In this document: positions 1-6,118 of the stretch, piece by piece
How positions within the stretch are numbered: position 1 is the stretch's first letter
Layout: the number at the start of each line of letters is the position of its first letter
Assembly: GCA_020630145.1 (NCBI GenBank)
Contig: JAHDBX010000114.1
Span: forward strand, 1-6,212
From: Gammaproteobacteria bacterium
GTDB taxonomy: Bacteria > Pseudomonadota > Gammaproteobacteria > HTCC5015
Length of the DNA stretch: 6,212 nucleotides
Reading direction: 5' to 3'
Notes under the pieces: generated by a model
Seen by the model: the letters and a program-made list of their open reading frames with translations, nothing else
What the model was told of the DNA's origin: nothing
Database searches by the model: none
Made by a program: the position numbers and the translations under genes

Positions 1-418
1 TGATCATTCGGCAATACCTGTAAAAGTCGTGTGTGATGATGTGGCGGATATCAATATGCAAAACGCATCGGTAGTGGTAATGAACTATACCTTGCAATTT
101 ATTCCCTTGGAAACGCGTTTGAATTTGCTGAATAAAATTCAGACGGGTTTGCATGCAGGCGGTGCATTTTTATTATCTGAAAAAATAGTGGTAGATGATA
201 AAGAAGAAAACCAAGGTTTAATCGATTTGCATCACGAGTTTAAACGCTTAAATGGCTATAATGATTTGGAAATCGCACAAAAGCGTAGCGCAATAGAAAA
301 TGTGTTGGTGCCTGAAACACAAGAAAAGCATATAGAGCGTTTGTATCAAGCAGGTTTTAAATCTGTTCAGCAGATATCACAAGCACTAAACTTTGTTACC
401 TTCTTGGCCATAAAATAA
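1..418 (+). CDS. cmoA: CmoA, carboxy-S-adenosyl-L-methionine synthase (3' part only)
   Basis: The reading frame is open from the left edge (first full codon at 2) to TAA at 416-418, giving the last 138 residues of a protein that is about 247 residues in E. coli. CmoA converts SAM and prephenate to carboxy-SAM, the donor CmoB uses for tRNA wobble-uridine modification in the cytoplasm. The visible part resembles E. coli CmoA, as I remember it, throughout: an NASVVVMNYTLQF segment, the GGAFLLSEK strand/turn, then HHEFKRLNGYNDLEIAQKRS followed by ENVL, which is a CmoA hallmark; the KRS region contains the arginine known to reach across the dimer to carboxy-SAM. The nucleotide-binding Rossmann glycine motif lies before the window. 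An internal GTG at 29 is not the real start, since the frame and the homology run upstream of it. The gene is followed after 9 bases by an acetyltransferase gene and then cmoB, so co-transcription is likely. Confidence 0.93.
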   Translation, partial: DHSAIPVKVVCDDVADINMQNASVVVMNYTLQFIPLETRLNLLNKIQTGLHAGGAFLLSEKIVVDDKEENQGLIDLHHEFKRLNGYNDLEIAQKRSAIENVLVPETQEKHIERLYQAGFKSVQQISQALNFVTFLAIK

Positions 419-427
419 TTCATCATT

Positions 428-877
428 ATGTTGATTAGAGAAGCAGTGCAACAAGACATTGAGCAAGTCAGAGCCTTGGTGGCATCTTTGCAGCACTTTT
501 ATTTGCGCGATAGAAATAGCAAGTTACCTGCGTGGTTTGAAAGTACATTAAGCATAGAGGCTTATGAAGAACGCTTTACTGGTGCTGCATATAAAAACTT
601 TGTATATGAACATGATCAGCGTGTTGTAGCTTATATATCAATAAAAGACGCTCAGCATTTATATCACCTTTTTGTCAGTGAAAAATATCAGGGACAAGGC
701 CTGTCCAGAAAGTTGTGGGAGCATGTAAAAGAACAATGCCCGCAAAAAAAATATACCTTGAGATCATCTATTTATGCTGTGCCCGTTTATAAACAGTTTG
801 GTTTTATAGAATCAGGCTCTGTCGATGAAAAAGATGGCATACGTTTTCAAGCTATGCACCTAAGCAAAGAGAGTTAA
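428..877 (+). CDS. GNAT-family N-acetyltransferase located between cmoA and cmoB
   Basis: This 149-residue protein is a stand-alone GNAT domain, which transfers an acetyl group from acetyl-CoA to an amine of a small molecule or protein; the substrate cannot be read from the sequence. The N-terminal MLIREAVQQDIEQVRALV is the usual first strand and helix. A central strand pair (about 58-83) leads into motif A, LFVSEKYQGQGLSRKLW (81-97), where QGQGLS (88-93) is the pyrophosphate-binding loop with Ser in the last position instead of the more common Gly/Ala. The C-terminal SSIYAVPVYKQFGF (113-126) is motif B; Tyr121 sits where many GNATs carry the general acid. It resembles small PF13673-like acetyltransferases. 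The ATG at 428 is 9 bases after the cmoA stop and has no clear Shine-Dalgarno, so translation may be coupled to cmoA; cmoB starts 9 bases after its stop. A link to tRNA modification is suggested only by position. Confidence 0.88.
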   Translation: MLIREAVQQDIEQVRALVASLQHFYLRDRNSKLPAWFESTLSIEAYEERFTGAAYKNFVYEHDQRVVAYISIKDAQHLYHLFVSEKYQGQGLSRKLWEHVKEQCPQKKYTLRSSIYAVPVYKQFGFIESGSVDEKDGIRFQAMHLSKES

Positions 878-886
878 CGCTACTGT

Positions 887-1900
887 ATGTTTGACTATAC
901 GAGCCTATATCAGTCTTTGCAAAAACAAGGTTTAGGAGACTTTGCTGATAGCATAAAGGAAAAAGTAGATGATTATTTTGCCCACTTAAAACATGGCGAT
1001 GTGCCTAAGTGGCAAGCCGCCTTTAGTGCTTTGCCATCTGTGCAGGCTAGTACTTATAATTTACAAAGCGAAGCCGTTAGCGCAGGCAGTGCGACCGATA
1101 TTAATGATGCAGATACGCAACAGTTAGTTGAGAGCCTAAAAGCGATTATGCCTTGGCGTAAAGGTCCATTCAATGTATTGGGTGTGCAAGTAGATAGCGA
1201 GTGGCAGTGTCAGCTTAAGTGGCAACGTCTTGCTGAGCATATTGACTTGCAAGATAAGCGTGTACTCGATGTGGGCTGTGGTAATGGCTACTATATGTAT
1301 CGCATGCTGGGGGCAGGTGCTAAACAGGTTGTCGGTGTTGACCCGATGCTACGTTTTGTTTTTCAGTTTGAAGCAATAAAAAAATATCTCCTACCTTTTG
1401 TAACGGCAGAGTCGGCTAATATCTTGCCCCTAACGATGCAAGACTTGCCGAATGCAGCAAGCAAAATACGTATAGACTTTGATACGGTATTTTCAATGGG
1501 TGTTTTATACCACCGTCGTGACCCTGTTGAGCATTTGCAACACTTGCATTACTGCCTTGCTGATAAAGGGGAATTGCTGTTGGAAACATTAGTTATTGAT
1601 GCAGGCAGTGAATGGGGCGAGTTATTGGAGCCCGCTAAAGATATTTCGCGTAACAAACGCTATGCCATGATGGGCAATGTCTGGAACGTGCCTACAGTGG
1701 CTTTGCTTGAGCAATGGGTTAAACAGGCTGGTTTTAGTCAAATTAAAGTCTGTGATATTAGTACGACTAACTTTGAAGAGCAGCGTGGTACCGAATGGAT
1801 GGTGTTTCATTCTTTGCAAGAATTTCTTAACCCTGATAACCCGCAAGAAACCGTAGAAGGTTATCCTGCACCGAAAAGAGTCATACTGCGTTGTCAGTAA
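887..1900 (+). CDS. cmoB: CmoB, tRNA U34 carboxymethyltransferase
   Basis: CmoB transfers the carboxymethyl group of carboxy-SAM to 5-hydroxyuridine-34 of tRNAs, giving 5-oxyacetyl-uridine (cmo5U), which widens wobble decoding. The 337-residue product (E. coli CmoB has 323) begins with the family's helical N-terminal domain (about 1-85). Then come MPWRKGPF (88-95), the SAM-fold motif LDVGCGNGYYMYRM (127-140), VGVDPM (149-154), FDTVFSMGVLYHRR (198-211), LLETLVID (231-238) and the C-terminal EQRGTEWMV and TVEGYPAPKR (322-331). Residues matching the E. coli carboxy-SAM contacts are present: Lys92, Trp106, Lys111, Gly130, Asp152, Met204, Tyr208 and Arg331; the E. coli Thr154 position is Met. Extra length compared with E. 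coli, from memory, falls in loops near 167-177, 190-198 and 240-256. The ATG at 887 lies 9 bases after the GNAT stop and gives the family's usual N-terminus (MFDYTSLY versus MIDFGNFY); only a weak, distant AGAGAG precedes it. Confidence 0.96.
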   Translation: MFDYTSLYQSLQKQGLGDFADSIKEKVDDYFAHLKHGDVPKWQAAFSALPSVQASTYNLQSEAVSAGSATDINDADTQQLVESLKAIMPWRKGPFNVLGVQVDSEWQCQLKWQRLAEHIDLQDKRVLDVGCGNGYYMYRMLGAGAKQVVGVDPMLRFVFQFEAIKKYLLPFVTAESANILPLTMQDLPNAASKIRIDFDTVFSMGVLYHRRDPVEHLQHLHYCLADKGELLLETLVIDAGSEWGELLEPAKDISRNKRYAMMGNVWNVPTVALLEQWVKQAGFSQIKVCDISTTNFEEQRGTEWMVFHSLQEFLNPDNPQETVEGYPAPKRVILRCQ

Positions 1901-1913
1901 AAAAGTAGTTACA

Positions 1914-1934
1914 TACGTCATCATTTATGTCGTA
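1914..1934. repeat. imperfect palindrome between cmoB and gpmI
   Basis: TACG-t-CAT (1914-1921) and ATG-t-CGTA (1927-1934) pair around a 5-base centre with one T:T mismatch. There is no T-run after it, so it is not a convincing intrinsic terminator for cmoB. It lies just upstream of the gpmI -10 hexamer, where an operator could sit. It may be chance. Confidence 0.3.
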
Positions 1935-1955
1935 CAACCCGTAGTCAATTTAAAT

Positions 1956-1961
1956 TATAAT
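1956..1961 (+). promoter_or_regulatory. candidate sigma-70 -10 element for gpmI
   Basis: A perfect TATAAT lies in the 101-base gap, 40 bases before the gpmI start, predicting a transcript start near 1968 and a 5' leader of about 34 bases. The -35 region is poor: TACAAC at 1933-1938 with 17-base spacing matches TTGACA at only two positions. Either the promoter is weak or activated, or the hexamer is a chance match in AT-rich DNA. gpmI probably has its own promoter because the gap is much longer than the 9-base gaps upstream. Confidence 0.5.
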
Positions 1962-2001
1962 AGGGTATTTACTAAACGTATTACCCAAGGCTTAGAGTCC
2001 C

Positions 2002-3546
2002 ATGAAAAAGAAAACAGTTGCCCTATTTATATTAGATGGTTTTGGTTATTCCGAAACATCCGAGTCCAACGCTATTGAAGCGGCTAACTCACCCACGTGG
2101 GATCACCTTTGGAAAGACTATCCGCATAGCTTAATAGAAACCTCGGGTTTAGCCGTAGGTTTACCAGACGGGCAAATGGGTAATTCAGAAGTAGGCCACA
2201 TGAATCTAGGTGCAGGCCGAGTGGTATATCAAAACTTCACTAAAATTGATAAAGCGATTGATGATGGTGATTTCTTTGAGAATGCCGTATTAACATCGGC
2301 AGTTGATAAGGCTGTTAGTGCTGATAAGGCCGTACATGTATTGGGTCTATTGTCGCCAGGCGGTGTACACAGCCATGAAGACCAAATTGCAGCCATGATC
2401 GAGCTGGCAGCTAAGCGCGGTGCGAAGAAAGTCTATTTGCATGCATTCCTCGATGGGCGCGATACGCCACCACGTAGTGCTAAAGCCTCGATAGAAAAAC
2501 TCGATGTAACATTTGCTGGCTTAGCCTCAAGCTTGGAAGAGGGGCATATAGCCTCAATGATTGGGCGTTACTATGCTATGGACCGTGATAACCGCTGGGA
2601 TCGCGTACAACAAGCTTATGACCTACTGACACAAGGTAAGGCGGAAAATACCTCTGCAACGGCCATGGCCGGTTTAGAGATGGCTTATGAGCAAGATAAG
2701 AACGATGAATTTTGTCCGGCAACATCTGTGCAGCCTAATGGCTCAGCGGTAACCATTAACGATGGTGATGCGCTTGTATTTATGAACTTCCGCCCTGATC
2801 GCGCCCGTGAGCTCACGCGTGCATTTACGGATAGTCATATTGAGGGCTTAGATCAAAGTGTAAAACCTGCCTTAAGTGAATTCGCCATGTTGACAGAGTT
2901 TTCTGCAGATATAAAAGCCAGTTGTGCATACCCGCCAGAAACACTCGTTAATACCTTGGGTGAATATCTGGCAAAGAATGATAAAACACAATTACGCATA
3001 GCCGAAACAGAGAAATATGCTCACGTCACTTTCTTCTTTAGTGGCGGAAGGGAAGATGAGTATCAGGGGGAAACCAGAATTCTAATTCCATCTCCTGATG
3101 TAGCAACCTATGACTTACAGCCAGAAATGAATGCGCCAGAAGTGACGGACAAACTAGTTGCGGCAATTGAAAGCGGCGAGTATGACGCGATTATTTGTAA
3201 CTATGCTAATGGCGATATGGTGGGTCATACCGGGAAAATGGACGCGGCAATAAAAGCGGTAGAAGCACTGGATGTTTGTTTGAAGCGTATTACGGACGCC
3301 ATTCTTAAAGTAGATGGTCAATGCTTAATTACTGCTGACCACGGCAATGTAGAGTTAATGGTAGACCCTGAAACAGGTGGTGCAGTTACATCGCATACCA
3401 ATGGCCCTGTACCATTGGTGTATGTGTCAAATAATAAAGCCGTTTCATTGCAAGCGGGCAAATTATCAGATATCGCACCGACCTTGCTTAATATGATGGA
3501 TATGGATGTGCCAAAAGAAATGACCGGCGAAAATTTGCTTGCATAG
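2002..3546 (+). CDS. gpmI: GpmI, 2,3-bisphosphoglycerate-independent phosphoglycerate mutase
   Basis: This cytoplasmic glycolytic and gluconeogenic enzyme interconverts 3-phosphoglycerate and 2-phosphoglycerate through a phosphoserine intermediate and depends on manganese. The 514-residue length is standard for the family. The phosphatase half carries Asp12 (ILDGFGY) and the nucleophile Ser62 in [15 protein letters not shown] (56-70). The inserted phosphotransferase domain carries GGVHSHEDQ (120-128, His123), FLDGRDTPP (149-157), [15 protein letters not shown] (187-201) and FRPDRARE (263-270). The C-terminal metal ligands are Asp405 and His409 in [10 protein letters not shown], Asp446-His447 in TADHGN, and His465 in SHTNGPVP; Lys338 is in the [12 protein letters not shown] segment. 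Nothing essential is missing. The start at 2002 gives the typical [15 protein letters not shown] beginning; AAGG at 1987-1990 and GAG at 1995-1997 are the only, imperfectly spaced, ribosome-binding candidates. The following gene is a transporter after 166 bases, not the envC-type peptidase gene that follows gpmI in E. coli. Confidence 0.98.
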   Translation: MKKKTVALFILDGFGYSETSESNAIEAANSPTWDHLWKDYPHSLIETSGLAVGLPDGQMGNSEVGHMNLGAGRVVYQNFTKIDKAIDDGDFFENAVLTSAVDKAVSADKAVHVLGLLSPGGVHSHEDQIAAMIELAAKRGAKKVYLHAFLDGRDTPPRSAKASIEKLDVTFAGLASSLEEGHIASMIGRYYAMDRDNRWDRVQQAYDLLTQGKAENTSATAMAGLEMAYEQDKNDEFCPATSVQPNGSAVTINDGDALVFMNFRPDRARELTRAFTDSHIEGLDQSVKPALSEFAMLTEFSADIKASCAYPPETLVNTLGEYLAKNDKTQLRIAETEKYAHVTFFFSGGREDEYQGETRILIPSPDVATYDLQPEMNAPEVTDKLVAAIESGEYDAIICNYANGDMVGHTGKMDAAIKAVEALDVCLKRITDAILKVDGQCLITADHGNVELMVDPETGGAVTSHTNGPVPLVYVSNNKAVSLQAGKLSDIAPTLLNMMDMDVPKEMTGENLLA

Positions 3547-3578
3547 CGTATTACGCGTTTTATTGCTCTTGCAATAAA
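3546..3578 (+). repeat. two small hairpins directly after gpmI
   Basis: GCGTA-t-TACGC (3546-3556) overlaps the last base of the gpmI stop, and TTTATTGC-tctt-GCAATAAA (3559-3578) forms a perfect 8-bp stem with a four-base loop. Neither is followed by a T-run, so canonical intrinsic termination is not supported. They could stabilise the 3' end of the gpmI transcript. Confidence 0.5.
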
Positions 3579-3614
3579 CCACATAATATATTGATCCGAT
3601 TTTTGCGAATGCTC

Positions 3615-3634
3615 GACTTATTCAGCAATAAGTC
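3615..3634. repeat. 8-bp perfect inverted repeat in the gpmI-tpsB gap
   Basis: GACTTATT (3615-3622) and AATAAGTC (3627-3634) form a perfect stem around the loop CAGC. It is not followed by a T-run on either strand. It is the third of four inverted repeats in this intergenic stretch. Confidence 0.5.
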
Positions 3635-3648
3635 TATTAAGTTCTAGA

Positions 3649-3687
3649 AACGGTGTAATAATCAAGTACTATTGTTATTACACCGTT
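3649..3687. repeat. 13-bp perfect inverted repeat upstream of the TpsB gene
   Basis: AACGGTGTAATAA (3649-3661) is perfectly complementary to TTATTACACCGTT (3675-3687). If T3662 bulges out, CAA (3663-3665) pairs with TTG (3672-3674), extending the stem to 16 bp with the loop GTACTA (3666-3671). It ends 25 bases before the start codon at 3713 and lacks a downstream T-run, so it is more likely an operator or a leader-RNA hairpin than a terminator. The left arm contains TGTAATAAT (3654-3662), which resembles an extended -10 element (TGn plus AATAAT), so a promoter inside the repeat is possible but unproven. Confidence 0.65.
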
Positions 3688-3712
3688 GATATTATAAAAG
3701 TCGATACTGCTG

Positions 3713-5413
3713 ATGAGTAAAAATGTGCAACGATCAATGCCACCTTTAGTGATCTATACCTTCTTTATATTTCTCTGTCTAATGCCCGCATTCGTTTTTT
3801 CTCAGGCTATATCGCCTAATAACGCAATTGATGCACTACCAAATTTTAGTCCAGATATAACAGAAACTGATCGCATATTGCCTCAGTTGCCAGAGTTGTC
3901 GGAGCGTTTCAAAAAAAACGATACATTGTTGGCAGGGCAGCGTTTTATACTAAAAGATATAGCCTTATCCGGTAATACCCTTTTTACAAAAGCGTATCTC
4001 CAGTCAACTTTTGTCAGCTATATCGGTACAGAAATAACACTTTCTGACTTGTATATTATTAGAGATAAAATAACAGCTACCTATGTAGCGCAAGGTTATA
4101 TTAACTCAGGTGCAGTATTGCCATCGCAAACGGTGCAAAATGGTCTTGTATCTATTCAAGTTATAGAAGGTCAATTATCCGATATAAATGTAAAAACAGA
4201 TGGTCGCTTTGCTACTGAGTATTTTGCTCAGCGTGTAAATTTAGCTGCTAAGCCTGTTGTTAATATTAATCGCTTGCAAGAGCGTTTATATTTATTTCAA
4301 CAAGATCAGCGAATAAAAAAAATAAGCGCAGAATTTAAACCCGGTGCACGTCGTGGCGAAGCGATACTTGATGTGGATGTTACTGAAAACCCACCCAGCC
4401 AAACAAATCTATTCTGGAATAACTATCATGCGCCAGCCATAGGTGCACAAGGCCTACGTTTTGACTATCAACATAATAATGTAATGGCTAATGGTGAAAA
4501 ATTTTTGCTAGGCATAGAAAAAACCGAAGGCTTAAATGCTATTGACCTTGATTATCAACTTCCCGTCAGTGCGCAAGATAACAAGCTAAATTTCTTTGCT
4601 AGCGCGAATACGAGTGATGTTGTCAGTGGCGACTTTGCTGCTTTAGATATAGAGAGCCGTGTAGAGAATATTGGTTTGCGTTACCAACATCCTATACAAA
4701 ATAAACATAATAAGAGCCTTGATATGTTTGTTTCTATTGAGCACCGAAAAAGTGAGTCTTTGCTGTTAGGCGAAGGTTTCTCATTTTCAGCAGGCCCAGA
4801 AAATGGTTTATCAAAGTTAAGTGTGCTACGCACAGGGCTTGACTGGCAGCGTCGTTCGCCACAACGTGTGTTCGCAGCCTATGCCAGTATAAATATAGGT
4901 CTTGATGCTTTTGATGCAACTATTCATGCTGATGAGGCCGATGGTGAATTTATCAGTTTGCTCCTACAAAGCCAGTGGGCACAGCGTGTAGCCTTATGGA
5001 ACTCTGTTGTTATTAGTAAGGTAAATGGTCAATGGGCAAACGAGGCATTGCTAGGCTTAGAGCAGTTCGCAGTAGGCGGGCATAGCAGTGTGCGAGGTTA
5101 TCGAGAAAATAGTATTGTGCGTGATCAAGGCATAGTTGCTTCAGTAGAATGGCAAATACCTTATTATAAAAGTAAGACGGGTCTTAGCCATCAAACGGCA
5201 GTTTTTTATGACGTGGGCAGTGCAAAAAATATCGGTCGTGAAACTATCGGTGTGAAAACCTTAAGTAGTATCGGTATAGGTTTTCTCGGCAAGTTGCATA
5301 AACAAATTAATTATCAACTTTATATTGCTGAAGCCTTAAAAAATATTGAAGTGCTTGGCGAGACAGACTTGCAAGACGATGGTATTCATCTACAAATGAA
5401 TTATCAGTTTTAA
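3713..5413 (+). CDS. TpsB-type outer-membrane transporter of two-partner secretion (FhaC/ShlB/HecB family)
   Basis: The 566-residue protein belongs to the Omp85-related pores that export a large partner exoprotein (TpsA) across the outer membrane. It begins with a Sec signal peptide: a short basic n-region (Lys3, Arg7), a hydrophobic stretch at about 11-29 and likely cleavage after Ser30 or Ala32. A linker (about 33-75) precedes the first POTRA domain (about 78-152, FILKDIALSGNTLF through QVIEG), which has the ShlB-type conserved GYINSGAVLPSQ segment. The second POTRA covers about 153-227 and ends DVTENPPSQTN. The rest is a beta-barrel of alternating strands with the diagnostic GGHSSVRGY (455-463), whose VRGY lies in the inward loop, and the partner F-x-D motif as FYDVG (498-502). 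It ends in Phe (NYQF), the outer-membrane sorting signature. Length is normal. No TpsA gene is adjacent in the window. The start at 3713 retains the basic n-region, although it has no clear Shine-Dalgarno. Confidence 0.93.
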   Translation: MSKNVQRSMPPLVIYTFFIFLCLMPAFVFSQAISPNNAIDALPNFSPDITETDRILPQLPELSERFKKNDTLLAGQRFILKDIALSGNTLFTKAYLQSTFVSYIGTEITLSDLYIIRDKITATYVAQGYINSGAVLPSQTVQNGLVSIQVIEGQLSDINVKTDGRFATEYFAQRVNLAAKPVVNINRLQERLYLFQQDQRIKKISAEFKPGARRGEAILDVDVTENPPSQTNLFWNNYHAPAIGAQGLRFDYQHNNVMANGEKFLLGIEKTEGLNAIDLDYQLPVSAQDNKLNFFASANTSDVVSGDFAALDIESRVENIGLRYQHPIQNKHNKSLDMFVSIEHRKSESLLLGEGFSFSAGPENGLSKLSVLRTGLDWQRRSPQRVFAAYASINIGLDAFDATIHADEADGEFISLLLQSQWAQRVALWNSVVISKVNGQWANEALLGLEQFAVGGHSSVRGYRENSIVRDQGIVASVEWQIPYYKSKTGLSHQTAVFYDVGSAKNIGRETIGVKTLSSIGIGFLGKLHKQINYQLYIAEALKNIEVLGETDLQDDGIHLQMNYQF

Positions 5414-5423
5414 TGTAGCAATA

Positions 5424-5455
5424 AAAAAACCGTTATAAAACGGCTTTTTTATTTT
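5424..5455. terminator. bidirectional intrinsic terminator between convergent genes
   Basis: CCGTT (5430-5434), loop ATAA and AACGG (5439-5443) form a hairpin flanked by an A-run (5423-5429) on the left and a T-run (5445-5450, then ATTTT) on the right. On the + strand it follows the transporter stop by about 10 bases. Read on the - strand, the A-run becomes seven T residues just past the hairpin, and this serves the gene ending at 5475. A single C (5444) interrupts pairing of the A-run and T-run. Confidence 0.85.
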
Positions 5456-5474
5456 CTATAGGAATTGTATAGCT

Positions 5475-6062
5475 TTACAATTTTTTTATCCGTCTACATA
5501 CAAATACAAATAAACCTATTATTAATAATAGTAATGGGCTAGCTTCAGGTACCGTTACAACGGTAGGACCGGTAAAGCTATATAGTGAAGCATGTGACAG
5601 TGTTTGCTCAGTACCACGACCGTTAACAGATGAGCCAAGCGTGCTAAAGTCAATGCTGCTAATGCCGCTAAGACCACCATCAAAAAGGTATAAGCTAAAC
5701 TGATTACTCGCTTTTAAAGCTAAAGCAAAATAGTTAGTGATAGGGTTGTCGAAAGTGATTGTGCCTATAGACGCACTGGGTACAGAATCGAAGAATGCTG
5801 TATTTTGCCCTGTGTCAGCTTTGTCAGTAAAGCTCCAAGTGCCGATGCTGCCAATAGTGGGTGTAAAATCCAAGCCTAATTGCGCTAGAACATCTGTCTG
5901 TTGGTTTGCGTCATTGCCTTGCCAAGCACCTGAGCAGTCAATGGCTCCCATCGTTGCAGTTACACCGCCATTGTCGCAGTCTAATCCTGCAGGAATTAGC
6001 GTCGCTTGACTAGGCGCAGCAAAAAACAGAAAACTAAGTATAACGGTCGATAAAAGTTTCAT
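5475..6062 (-). CDS. PEP-CTERM sorting-domain exported protein
   Basis: This 195-residue protein is predicted to be exported by Sec and then processed by an exosortase at the inner membrane before reaching the surface or extracellular matrix. It has a clean signal peptide (Lys2, hydrophobic 3-16, cleavage after SQA at 18-20). The body carries CSGAWQGND (43-51) and YFALALKASNQFSLYLFDGG (111-130), patterns I recognise from other small PEP-CTERM proteins, and Cys29 and Cys43, which could form a disulfide. The C-terminal tripartite tail is VPEAS (171-175), a hydrophobic helix (176-188) and the basic RRIKK (190-194). The usual motif is VPEP, so the second proline is replaced by Ala, and a Cys (189) precedes the basic cluster. 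The molecular function is unknown; relatives are associated with exopolysaccharide and floc or biofilm formation. The start at 6062 is fixed by AAGGA eight bases upstream and by the signal peptide. It converges on the transporter gene. Confidence 0.88.
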   Translation of the reverse strand: MKLLSTVILSFLFFAAPSQATLIPAGLDCDNGGVTATMGAIDCSGAWQGNDANQQTDVLAQLGLDFTPTIGSIGTWSFTDKADTGQNTAFFDSVPSASIGTITFDNPITNYFALALKASNQFSLYLFDGGLSGISSIDFSTLGSSVNGRGTEQTLSHASLYSFTGPTVVTVPEASPLLLLIIGLFVFVCRRIKKL

Positions 6063-6070
6063 TTATTTTA

Positions 6071-6075
6071 TCCTT
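6071..6075 (-). promoter_or_regulatory. Shine-Dalgarno of the PEP-CTERM gene
   Basis: The - strand reads AAGGA here, with eight bases to the ATG at 6062-6060. This is the best ribosome binding site in the window and supports the chosen start and strong translation. Confidence 0.85.
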
Positions 6076-6102
6076 ATAGGAAGTATTTATTAAAGTAGAT
6101 AA

Positions 6103-6118
6103 AGCAAAAAATATGCCA
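6103..6118 (-). promoter_or_regulatory. sigma-54 (RpoN) promoter of the PEP-CTERM gene
   Basis: The - strand reads TGGCATATTTTTTGCT, compared with the RpoN consensus TGGCACGRNNNTTGCW. The invariant GG (-24) and GC (-12) are separated by exactly 10 bases, and TGGCA and TTGCT both match. Transcription would start near 6092, leaving a leader of about 30 bases that contains the Shine-Dalgarno. A sigma-54 promoter requires an AAA+ enhancer-binding activator; in characterised PEP-CTERM systems this is PrsR, paired with the kinase PrsK, but neither is in the window. Confidence 0.82.

Noticed and set aside
1622..1924. A 100-codon open frame on the - strand over the end of cmoB
   Set aside because: It is antisense to the conserved C-terminal part of CmoB and its product shows no recognisable domain.
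3286..3555. GCGTATTACG occurring at 3286-3295 and again at 3546-3555
   Set aside because: One copy is inside gpmI coding sequence and the flanks are unrelated, so it is most likely coincidence.
3559..3578. Intrinsic terminator for gpmI
   Set aside because: The 8-bp stem is AT-rich and is followed by CCACATAA rather than a T-run, so it is reported only as a hairpin.
3318..3584. An 88-codon open frame on the - strand over the end of gpmI
   Set aside because: It is a shadow of the gpmI metal-binding region and lacks recognisable protein features.
4734..4919. A 61-codon open frame on the - strand inside the transporter gene
   Set aside because: It is short, antisense to barrel strands and without recognisable features.
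5737..6009. A 90-codon open frame on the + strand inside the PEP-CTERM gene
   Set aside because: It is antisense to a gene with a signal peptide, sorting tail, Shine-Dalgarno and promoter; the predicted peptide shows no domain or recognisable motif.
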